Shown: one piece after another, positions 27,692-34,860 of the stretch
Position numbering within the stretch: the first letter of the stretch is position 1
Layout: each line of letters starts with the position of its first letter
DNA from: Chloroherpetonaceae bacterium
GTDB lineage: Bacteria; Bacteroidota; Chlorobiia; Chlorobiales; Thermochlorobacteraceae
Direction: 5' to 3'
Length of the DNA stretch: 52,939 nt
Assembly (NCBI GenBank): GCA_025056565.1
Contig: JANWWA010000018.1
Coordinates: forward strand, 1 to 52,939
Position numbers and translations under genes: made by a program
The notes under the pieces: generated by a model
The model's database searches: none
Told to the model about the DNA's origin: nothing
Seen by the model: the letters and a program-made list of their open reading frames with translations, nothing else

Positions 27692-28084
27692 ATGGCATAT
27701 TTTCTGCTGAAAACAGAACCTGATGAGTATAGCCTTTCATCGCTTGCAAAGGAAGGCGAAACAATCTGGAACGGCGTCAAGAATCCCTTAGCGCAAAAGC
27801 ATCTTCGTAGCATCAAGGTCGGTGATAAGTGCTTCATCTATCACACAGGTAGTGAAAAGCAGATTGTAGGTCTGGGAGAAGCGCTCACAGAGTGCTTCCT
27901 TGATGAGCACCGTGACCCTGTCTTTCGGCTGCGATTCGTAAAGCAGTTCCCAAAACCGTTACCTTTATCAGCAATGAAAAAGGACAGGGCATTTGAAGGC
28001 TTTGTGCTGCTCCGATTGCCGCGCCTATCAGTGATGCCAGTACCAGAGCACCTTGCGGTAGAGATTTTGCAGCGCGTGGAGTAA
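27692..28084 (+). CDS. EVE domain-containing protein
   Basis: A 130-residue protein made of one EVE domain (PUA-like fold), the kind seen in human THYN1 and many bacterial proteins. Recognisable parts are YFLLKTEPDEYSLSSL at the N-terminus, WNGVKNPLAQKHLRSIKVGDKCFIYHTG, and GLGEALTECFLDEH. EVE domains bind modified bases in DNA or RNA, and in bacteria some occur in restriction or defence systems; this one has no nuclease or methylase neighbour, so a housekeeping role is more likely. The ATG follows the TPR gene stop with no gap. Confidence 0.92.
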   Translation: MAYFLLKTEPDEYSLSSLAKEGETIWNGVKNPLAQKHLRSIKVGDKCFIYHTGSEKQIVGLGEALTECFLDEHRDPVFRLRFVKQFPKPLPLSAMKKDRAFEGFVLLRLPRLSVMPVPEHLAVEILQRVE

Positions 28085-28246
28085 TGCACTTTATGTTTCG
28101 CTTAATTCCAAATCAAAGCCTTCCTGAAAACTGTCTGTACTGCCCTTTTGCCCCAATTCAGCAAAGGGAGAGCATAGCAAAGCGGCAGCAAATCACTGAA
28201 ACAATTGTACAGTCGGGGCTGCGCAGGCTGAGTGCCTAAAATTGTC

Positions 28247-30490
28247 TTACTGCGTGGCTGTGCTTTCCGCAAAGAGTGAGTCCAGCTTGATAATATCGAG
28301 AGTATGAAGTTTAGTATTCGTAACAAGCAAGAGCGTCTCGCCGTCTATGCGCAAAAGCTTGGCGTCTGAAATGATTGCGTAATTGGCTAAGGTTTTCAAG
28401 CTGGAGAACTTCCCAGCGGCGTTGCCAAGCATAACATAGAGTTTCTGCTCTTGAGCCTTGCAAACGAGCAAATCTAAATGTCGGTCACTGTTGATGTCTA
28501 TGACTCGCACAACATCTTGCTCGGAAAGCCCGATGAGTTTGCTAAGAGATTCAGCCTTGTAGCGCTGGCGGGAAAGCAGCAACCACGTATCGTGTTGATT
28601 GGCAAGGAGCCAATCAGGGCGACCGTCACCATCAAAATCTTCGCAAAGTGCCGTATGGGGAGGGGCCTCAGTTTGCAGCAAGCGAATCTGAGCCTTCTCA
28701 AAAAGCTGCACGTGTTGGTTCATCGGCATGCCAAATGTGTAAAGCCGCGCCCTAAGGTGTTCTGACTGATGGCGCTCAATCGCTGCAAGCACGGGTTGCC
28801 CATACAGTTTGGTAGCCTGCACGGACACAAGTTGCCCCACTGGCACAAATGGCGCAAATGTGACTTCGCTCAGAGACGAAGGGTGTGTTCGAGTCTGGCG
28901 GTAAAGTAGCAGTTGCGGTAAAATCGCCTGACGGCTTTCGTCAAGCAAAAAAAGAAGTGCCAGAGAAGGCGCACGCCACCAGTGCTCTATGTGTGTAATG
29001 TTGAGTGCAAGTATACTCGTCTCGGCTTGTTTTTCAAGTGAAAAGAGCGGCTTGAAGGAGAAAACAGAGACCTTGTCTGACTTTTCGGACAAAGCAGCAA
29101 ACTGCATTTCGTCACCTAACTGGCATACCAATTTTGTGCGATATCCTATTGCCAATGGCTTTTGTGCCTGAAAACTTTTGCTGTAGGTAAAGGCTGAAAG
29201 CACGGATTGACCTTTGCTAAAAGTTGCAATCAAGGCTTGCGATTTGCGAGGAAAAAGCATTAGCGTAGTGGGGTGTGGACTAAGCACCAGTCGTCCCCAT
29301 AGCAGTGAAGGTTTGCGAGTGTTGCGAGGCGGTGTGGCAGAAAAAATCACGACCTGCTTTTCCGAAGGTTGCGTGAAAATAATCTCGGGTAATTCATCAC
29401 CATTTAAGTCCTGAACTGTACAGTGTGCGGCAGCGTCGATGCCAAGATAATGTGGCTCATACACTCGGCTGCCACTTTTGCCAAGAAAAAGGGTTACGGC
29501 TTGAACAGTTGGATTGAGTGCAAGAAGGTCGATTACACCATCGTGGTTAAAGTCAGCGCTAAGGAGTTGTGAAGGAGAGTGGTCGAGCGGCAAATAGACA
29601 GGCAAGCTACCTGTTTGAACGCCTAGGTCGAAGAGCACGCAAATTTCCGCCGGGAGTGTGCGGGTTTGACCTAAGCCCAACGCAAGGTCAGGTAGTCCAT
29701 TTTGATTGAAGTCGCTGGCAGCAATTGAGGCAATTGGCTGATTAAACGACAGACTTACAGTGCCAAGCAATGAATCTTTGTCGGTGCGAATGAACTTAAT
29801 GCACTGTTCAACGGCGCTATGTGCGATAAGATGCGAGAGTTTATCCTTGCTAAGAGACTCAGCGAATGTAAGCTCAGAGATAACACTTTCGCTGAGAAAA
29901 CATGCGCGCTTCACAAAACCATAGTGTGGCGAAAAATCAACCTGTTCAATGCCACGCATTTGGCCATAAAGCAAAATAGACGTGTGATGCAAAGCAGGCA
30001 TAATTGCTATTTTTTCAGCGCCAGCCGTAACCTCGATTTCTGCCCGTAGCGTCAGGCGCTCGCCAGAGGCAGCATAGTAGCAAAGCAACCGTTCAGGTGA
30101 GCGTGTAAGAAAAATCAGGTCGGTAATACCATCATTATTTAGGTCAGATGCGCCAATGTCTTGAACTGAGGTCAAAAGTGCAAAGAACTTTGGACTAAAC
30201 TCATCCAATGATGCGCCGCCATAGAGAATCGTCAAGCGGTTGAGAGGTGGTTCAATCAAAGCAAGGTCAAGGGTGTAGTCGCCATTGAAGTCACCAGCTA
30301 CAGCGCGACTGGCGCGATATTCCAGTGCCACATCGTAGCGGTAGAATGTGGGCGGAATCGTCTCCTTGTCCTTGCCAAAAGTGGGAGAAGTGAGTAACAA
30401 AGAAAATACTGCAGCAGTGAGCAAGCATAATTTCACAAGATTCACAACTTGGAGACTCCTTATTTGTTCTACTTGACCGGTTCGCTGCAT
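28247..30490 (-). CDS. Exported FG-GAP/VCBS repeat protein
   Basis: A 747-residue protein with a signal peptide (hydrophobic LCLLTAAVFSLLLTSPTFG, residues 20-40). At least seven Ca-binding-like loops of the form D-x-N/D-x-D-x-x-x-D-L/W are seen, among them DFNGDYTLDLALI, DLNNDGITDLIFL, DFNQNGLPDLALG, DFNHDGVIDLLAL, DLNGDELPEIIF, DFDGDGRPDWLLA and DINSDRHLDLLV. Their spacing suits beta-propeller blades of the integrin alpha type. There is no enzyme domain or visible C-terminal sorting motif, so a cell-surface or periplasmic binding role is the most that can be said. It stands alone between convergent EVE and upstream rpe on the same strand (55 bp). Confidence 0.85.
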   Translation of the reverse strand: MQRTGQVEQIRSLQVVNLVKLCLLTAAVFSLLLTSPTFGKDKETIPPTFYRYDVALEYRASRAVAGDFNGDYTLDLALIEPPLNRLTILYGGASLDEFSPKFFALLTSVQDIGASDLNNDGITDLIFLTRSPERLLCYYAASGERLTLRAEIEVTAGAEKIAIMPALHHTSILLYGQMRGIEQVDFSPHYGFVKRACFLSESVISELTFAESLSKDKLSHLIAHSAVEQCIKFIRTDKDSLLGTVSLSFNQPIASIAASDFNQNGLPDLALGLGQTRTLPAEICVLFDLGVQTGSLPVYLPLDHSPSQLLSADFNHDGVIDLLALNPTVQAVTLFLGKSGSRVYEPHYLGIDAAAHCTVQDLNGDELPEIIFTQPSEKQVVIFSATPPRNTRKPSLLWGRLVLSPHPTTLMLFPRKSQALIATFSKGQSVLSAFTYSKSFQAQKPLAIGYRTKLVCQLGDEMQFAALSEKSDKVSVFSFKPLFSLEKQAETSILALNITHIEHWWRAPSLALLFLLDESRQAILPQLLLYRQTRTHPSSLSEVTFAPFVPVGQLVSVQATKLYGQPVLAAIERHQSEHLRARLYTFGMPMNQHVQLFEKAQIRLLQTEAPPHTALCEDFDGDGRPDWLLANQHDTWLLLSRQRYKAESLSKLIGLSEQDVVRVIDINSDRHLDLLVCKAQEQKLYVMLGNAAGKFSSLKTLANYAIISDAKLLRIDGETLLLVTNTKLHTLDIIKLDSLFAESTATQ

Positions 30491-30545
30491 TGTGGAGGCT
30501 AAAGGTAAAGGTTGTGCATCACTTTTTCATTGAAGCAAACAGAAT

Positions 30546-31208
30546 TTAATCACAGGCTCTTAGTTTCAAGATAGCCTCAGCAATGTTAGGGGCACGAAAT
30601 ACAGCGGAGCCTGCAATTAAAGCATCAGCTCCAGCAGCACGAACTGCAGCGGCATTCTCTGGTAAGATGCCGCCATCGATTGCGATGATGAGACAAGGGT
30701 TAAGAGTTTCACGCAAGTAATGTAGTTTTCGAACCTTCTCAAGCGAAGAAGGAATGAACTTTTGACCACCAAAGCCCGGATTGACAGACATAATCAGTAC
30801 AAGGTCCAACATCGGCAAAATCTCTTCCAGTGTGCTAACAGGCGTAGAAGGGTTAAGTGAGACACCTGCCTTTGCACCAAGTGAGTGAATCAGCTCGACA
30901 GTGCGATGAAGATGCACGCAGGCTTCTTGGTGAACCGTGATGTGCGAGGAGCCCGCCTCAATAAAATCCTTGATATATTTCTCAGGCTCCACAATCATCA
31001 GGTGCGTATCAATCGGCAGAGAAGTGCTGCGCCGCACAGCCTCCACGATGAAAGGGCCGAAGGTAATGTTGGGCACAAATCGTCCGTCCATCACATCACA
31101 GTGAACCCAATCTGCGCCGCCTTGCTCAATCGCTGAGAGCTGCTCACGTAGGCAGGTAAAATCAGCAGAAAGAATTGATGGTGCAACAATGTTTGGACGC
31201 TGTGCCAT
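30546..31208 (-). CDS. rpe: Ribulose-phosphate 3-epimerase
   Basis: Interconverts ribulose-5-phosphate and xylulose-5-phosphate in the pentose phosphate pathway (and in the Calvin cycle where present). Length from this start is 220 residues, as expected. Family motifs are VAPSILSADF at the N-terminus, HCDVMDGRFVPNITFGP with metal-binding His and Asp, DTHLMIVEPEKYI, MSVNPGFGGQKFI, and IDGGILPENA with the second catalytic Asp. An upstream ATG at 31247 would add 13 residues not found in the family. It lies 64 bp downstream of the pabB-pabC gene on the same strand. A TAGCTTTG element at 31242-31249 resembles a -7 box, but no -33 match supports it. Confidence 0.96.
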   Translation of the reverse strand: MAQRPNIVAPSILSADFTCLREQLSAIEQGGADWVHCDVMDGRFVPNITFGPFIVEAVRRSTSLPIDTHLMIVEPEKYIKDFIEAGSSHITVHQEACVHLHRTVELIHSLGAKAGVSLNPSTPVSTLEEILPMLDLVLIMSVNPGFGGQKFIPSSLEKVRKLHYLRETLNPCLIIAIDGGILPENAAAVRAAGADALIAGSAVFRAPNIAEAILKLRACD

Positions 31209-31272
31209 ATCCGAGATTTTGTATGCAGGAAAGCGCTTTATACGCACAAAGCTAAAAAATGTTGCCTTTGAA

Positions 31273-33120
31273 TCATAAATAAATCTCTTCTAACTGCACA
31301 CGACGCAGACCGTGAACTGCATTGCAGATAAAAATCGCATCAGCAGTATGGAGGTCGCTAAGCGACAAGATGGCTTCTCTAGCATTGGGCACGGTGGCTA
31401 AAATATGCTGGCGATAGATACCGTTCAAGACCCCGCAAGAAAGGGGAGGGGTCAGAAGCAAGGCACCTTTCTGAACAAACACATTGCTGATGGCACCCTC
31501 AGTGAGTTCATCACGCTCGTTGAAGAAAAGCACATCTGCAAAGCGATGCTGCAACGCAAGCTGAAACAAGCGGTCGTAGAGAGGACGATGTGTGGTTTTA
31601 TGGCGAAAAAACCTGTCGCGCGAAGATGTCCGCTCTTTTGCAAGAGCAACTTTAAGCATTTGAGAAGAAGGCTCAGCAAGAACCTGATAATCCAATGAAA
31701 TGCAGCCGTCACGATTGAGCCGCAATCGCACCTTGTAGCGCTGCGTGGGTAAAAAAGAGTTTGCAAGCTTGCTCAGTTTAGCACGGATAGCTGCTTCGTC
31801 AAAATTAAAGTCAAAATAGTAGGCAGAGCCTTTAAGGCGGGCAAGATGGGCGTCCAAAAAAGGATAGCCATTGTGCCATAGAAGCGTTTCCAGAAGCTCA
31901 AATGAAGGCAAAGGTGATGCAAAAAACTGTGCCTTCAGTTTGCACTCTTCATATTCCTCAGACGAGCGAGAGTCCCAGACAATACCACTGCCGACGCCAA
32001 GCGTGCCCGAGTTACCAGTTAGAACAGCGGTGCGAATCGCAACGCTGAAGACAGCCTCTTTCTCAGGTGAAATGAATCCAACTGCGCCCGTGTATACGCC
32101 ACGAGGTGAGGGCTCTAACTTGCAAATAATTTCCATTGCCCGAATTTTAGGAGCACCTGTGATTGAACCGCACGGGAAGAGTGCGCAAAAAAGTTCAAGG
32201 TAAGTAACTTGGTCTTTCAGCTCAGCTTGCACGGTCGAGGTCATCTGAAAGAGCGTATCGTATCGCTCGACTTCAAACAGCGAGGGCACTGACACACTGC
32301 CCAGTTTTGCAAGGCGTCCTAAATCATTGCGAATAAGGTCAGTAATCATCAAATTTTCGGCGCGATTTTTTTCATCACTTCTCAGCGCTGAGATGAGTTG
32401 AGCGTCTTCATCGTTGCTCAAGCCCCGCCGAATTGTGCCTTTCATCGGCTTAGAGACAATATGGGCGCCTTGGCGCCGAAAAAAGAGTTCAGGAGAAAGC
32501 GATAGAATGGTAACAGTTTCAGTTTGGATAAATGCGGCAAATGGGACGCGCTGTGCTCGAGAAAGAGAGCGATAAAAGGCAAGCGGCGAGCCTTGAAACT
32601 GGAAACGAAAGGGCGCAGTGAAGTTAATTTGATAAACGTCGCCAGCTCGAATGTAGGCTTGAATACGTGCAAGTTTCTCACAATACTCCGCTTCAGAGAG
32701 GTCAAAATGCAGGTGCTGCACGCTAAAAGCGCCGGGCGATTCAGCTGGTGCAAGGCGATGCCGATGTAACTCGATTGTCCCTGTGCGATGATTAAATACA
32801 ATTGGTTGATGATAGACGCCGAGCCAAATCAGGGGATAAGGCAGGTTCGCTCGGTATGCCCTGAGACGAGGCTCAAATGCAAAACCAGCTTCATATGCAA
32901 GATAGCCGGCCAGATAAAAACCTCTTTCAAGCCAGCGCTCAAGATGCGCCAAAAGCGGAATGACGTCGTCGATTTGGTATGCGGCAAGAATTTGAATCGG
33001 GTCGAGAAAAAGAAAGGTGCGAAAGTTTTGTGAGTCGAAGCGAGCGGTCTCCAAAAGTACAGCGCCGCTTCGACCGTTCAGCGTAGCATAGATGGCACTG
33101 GGAAGCGGCATGTAAGGCAT
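31273..33120 (-). CDS. pabBC: Fused aminodeoxychorismate synthase component I / aminodeoxychorismate lyase
   Basis: Makes p-aminobenzoate for folate from chorismate. The 615-residue protein is a fusion. Residues 1 to about 375 are PabB, a chorismate-utilising enzyme with VYQINFTAPF, SKPMKGTIRRG (the Lys in KGT is the PabB nucleophile), ENLMITDLIRNDLG and PCGSITGAPKIRAM. Residues from about 395 are PabC, a fold-type IV PLP enzyme with RHKTTHRPLYD holding the PLP Lys and ELTEGAISNVFV. The glutaminase PabA is not adjacent. The ATG at 33120 overlaps the stop of the DUF420 gene (TGATG), so translational coupling is likely; an upstream ATG at 33192 lies inside that gene and is rejected. Three genes SCO-DUF420-pabBC-rpe appear to run as one series. 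Confidence 0.94.
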   Translation of the reverse strand: MPYMPLPSAIYATLNGRSGAVLLETARFDSQNFRTFLFLDPIQILAAYQIDDVIPLLAHLERWLERGFYLAGYLAYEAGFAFEPRLRAYRANLPYPLIWLGVYHQPIVFNHRTGTIELHRHRLAPAESPGAFSVQHLHFDLSEAEYCEKLARIQAYIRAGDVYQINFTAPFRFQFQGSPLAFYRSLSRAQRVPFAAFIQTETVTILSLSPELFFRRQGAHIVSKPMKGTIRRGLSNDEDAQLISALRSDEKNRAENLMITDLIRNDLGRLAKLGSVSVPSLFEVERYDTLFQMTSTVQAELKDQVTYLELFCALFPCGSITGAPKIRAMEIICKLEPSPRGVYTGAVGFISPEKEAVFSVAIRTAVLTGNSGTLGVGSGIVWDSRSSEEYEECKLKAQFFASPLPSFELLETLLWHNGYPFLDAHLARLKGSAYYFDFNFDEAAIRAKLSKLANSFLPTQRYKVRLRLNRDGCISLDYQVLAEPSSQMLKVALAKERTSSRDRFFRHKTTHRPLYDRLFQLALQHRFADVLFFNERDELTEGAISNVFVQKGALLLTPPLSCGVLNGIYRQHILATVPNAREAILSLSDLHTADAIFICNAVHGLRRVQLEEIYL

Positions 33121-33680
33121 CAGGACGAGAAAGCATAGTATGGTGAAATGAGCACATAGACCAGCACGCCCGTGATGGCTACATATAGCCAAAGAGGAAG
33201 CGTCCAGCGCGCAATCTTGCGGTGTCTATCGAACTCACCACGCCACGAGCGAGCAATCGTAAAAAGCGCTAGCGGTAAGATGACAGCAGCTAAGACGATG
33301 TGCGTAATAAGCACAAAGTAGTAGAAGTAGCGAATTATGCCTTCACCGCCAAACTTCGTCGGTGGCGCTTGAGAGTGGTAAATCACATATGAGATGAGAA
33401 AGATACTGGATAGGACAAATGTGCTAATCATCAAGATACGATGCAGGGCGATACGCTTATTGCGGATAGCGACAAAACCAAGCACCAAAAACACAGCGCA
33501 AGTGCCGTTGATGAAAGCATGAAACTTTGGCAGCATTGAGACATTGATACCGCCACCGATTGCTAACACTTGCGGGAAGAAGAGCAAAAACGCTACAAGG
33601 CTAACAACCACAAGCGAAAGGGCATAAACGATAAGCGAGAGTGTCTTTTCGTTTGCCTGCTTCAAGTCCAAAGTGGGCAT
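33120..33680 (-). CDS. DUF420 membrane protein (cytochrome oxidase-associated)
   Basis: A 186-residue integral membrane protein with five predicted transmembrane segments. Two conserved His regions are visible, LPKFHAFINGTCAVFLVLGF and ALHRILMISTF, followed by YVIYHSQAPPTKFGGEG and ITHIVLAAVILPLALF, then RHRKIARWTLPLWLYVAITGVLVY, the DUF420 pattern. DUF420 proteins are usually found beside heme-copper oxidase and SCO genes and include CtaM-like assembly factors; a role in oxidase assembly is inferred from family and from the SCO gene 25 bp upstream. Oxidase subunits themselves are outside the window. Confidence 0.88.
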   Translation of the reverse strand: MPTLDLKQANEKTLSLIVYALSLVVVSLVAFLLFFPQVLAIGGGINVSMLPKFHAFINGTCAVFLVLGFVAIRNKRIALHRILMISTFVLSSIFLISYVIYHSQAPPTKFGGEGIIRYFYYFVLITHIVLAAVILPLALFTIARSWRGEFDRHRKIARWTLPLWLYVAITGVLVYVLISPYYAFSS

Positions 33681-33705
33681 TTTAAACTCCTCCTCTGATT
33701 AAGTG

Positions 33706-34341
33706 TTACTGCTGAACTGCTTGCTTTCGTGCTGCAGCTTCCTCTGCTAAAAAAGGCTTAGCAAGCTCGCGAATTTGAGTTTTGAGAACGGCAATGCTGG
33801 CGTTGTCGTTGTGGCTAAAATAGCCACGAATGCGACCCTCAGGGTCAATCAGCACGAACTTGGTGCTATGCCCAGCTGGTAAATTTTCTGCGGGCAGCAT
33901 GAAGCCTTTCTCAGAGAGCGTAATCACACTGTCAATAGAAGCACGGAGAAAACGCCAGCGTGTATCATAAACCCCATTTGCTTCGGCGTATTGGCGGAGC
34001 ACCAAAGGCGTATCATAGTCGGGGTCAACCGTGATGGAGAAAAACTGCACACGCTGCGACGAAGCGTATAGCCGATAGAGTTCAGCCATCTGCTTAGTCA
34101 TTACTGGACAAGCACCTGGACAGCGAGTGAAAATGAAGTCCAAAATTGTGATTTTCCCAAGCAAATCAGCCTCTGTAACAGTGTTGCCATACTGGTCTTC
34201 AAGACGGAAAGGGGGAACTTTAGCAATAATAGGAATTTCCTGACGCGAAAAGTCCGCACGCTGAATCGCAAACACCGCCAGTGCCGTAATCACAATTACG
34301 CCGGCAGCAAGAGCGGAAAATAAGCGAAGTGTATACTTCAT
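33706..34341 (-). CDS. SCO1/SenC/PrrC family copper chaperone
   Basis: Membrane-anchored thioredoxin-fold protein of 211 residues that delivers copper to the CuA site of cytochrome c oxidase. An N-terminal helix (8-26) anchors it; the periplasmic domain has DFIFTRCPGACPVMT with the copper-binding Cys74 and Cys78 (CxxxC), and the third ligand His158 in LPAGHSTKF, all required residues. The C-terminal tail is Ala/Gln-rich. With DUF420 next to it, aerobic or microaerobic respiration through a copper oxidase is the natural reading. A good promoter match lies 31-61 bp upstream of the start. Confidence 0.93.
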   Translation of the reverse strand: MKYTLRLFSALAAGVIVITALAVFAIQRADFSRQEIPIIAKVPPFRLEDQYGNTVTEADLLGKITILDFIFTRCPGACPVMTKQMAELYRLYASSQRVQFFSITVDPDYDTPLVLRQYAEANGVYDTRWRFLRASIDSVITLSEKGFMLPAENLPAGHSTKFVLIDPEGRIRGYFSHNDNASIAVLKTQIRELAKPFLAEEAAARKQAVQQ

Positions 34342-34371
34342 ACTGCACTACCTTACTTCCATTTTGAACTG

Positions 34372-34402
34372 CAAACATAGCGCTTTTTAGGATGGGGTGC
34401 AA
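34372..34402 (-). promoter_or_regulatory. Bacteroidota-type promoter of the SCO gene
   Basis: On the minus strand TTG (34402-34400), a 20-nt spacer, TATGTTTG (34379-34372): full match to TTG-N17..23-TAnnTTTG. Predicted start near 34365, leaving a leader of about 24 nt before ATG 34341. Confidence 0.6.
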
Positions 34403-34513
34403 CAGGCGCCTGTACTGTTGCAAGCGTAATCTAAGTGAGAGCAGCCGGCATTGAAGAGTTTCTTTCTCAAAAGTGCAGGTGCAATTGCTTTGGGCACACT
34501 TTGTCCTGCGCAC

Positions 34514-34544
34514 TTGGCAAGAATAGCTAAAACGCCTATATTTG
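34514..34544 (+). promoter_or_regulatory. Bacteroidota-type promoter of rpmG
   Basis: TTG at 34514-34516, a 20-nt spacer, TATATTTG at 34537-34544. Predicted start near 34551, about 31 nt before the rpmG ATG. It faces away from the SCO promoter, so the two genes share a divergent region of 240 bp. Confidence 0.6.
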
Positions 34545-34581
34545 CTAATCTTTCTCAAAAAGTCTTAACACCAAACGCAAT

Positions 34582-34764
34582 ATGGCAGCAAAGAAAGGCA
34601 ATCGCGTGGTGATTACGCTGGAGTGCACAGAGGCGCGCAAAGAGGGTAAAACGCCATCACGCTACACCACAGAGAAAAATAAGCGCAACGACCCCGAGCG
34701 CTTGGAGCTGATGAAATATAATCCTTACCTCAAGCGCCGCACTTTACATAGAGAAGTGAAGTGA
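34582..34764 (+). CDS. rpmG: 50S ribosomal protein L33
   Basis: A 60-residue basic ribosomal protein. The pattern [40 protein letters not shown] and [10 protein letters not shown] is that of L33. Positions that hold zinc-binding Cys in the C+ form are absent (only one Cys is seen), so this is the zinc-free form. The gene has its own promoter match and a strong terminator, so it seems to be transcribed alone. Confidence 0.96.
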   Translation: MAAKKGNRVVITLECTEARKEGKTPSRYTTEKNKRNDPERLELMKYNPYLKRRTLHREVK

Positions 34765-34807
34765 CGCTGAAAGATTGTAGTCAAGCAACTGAACACAAAG
34801 TTTGAAG

Positions 34808-34838
34808 AAGGCGTATCAGCTACGCCTTTTTCTTTTTT
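34808..34838 (+). terminator. Rho-independent terminator of rpmG
   Basis: AAGGCGTA (34808-34815), loop TCAGC, TACGCCTT (34821-34828), followed by a long T-rich run to 34838. It lies 44 bp after rpmG and 23 bp before the start of the protease gene. Confidence 0.92.
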
Positions 34839-34860
34839 CAAAGCCTGTGCGGACAAGACA

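Noticed and set aside
27692-28084. EVE protein as part of a restriction or defence island
   Set aside because: Its neighbours are a TPR protein and an FG-GAP protein; no nuclease, methylase or helicase is in reach.
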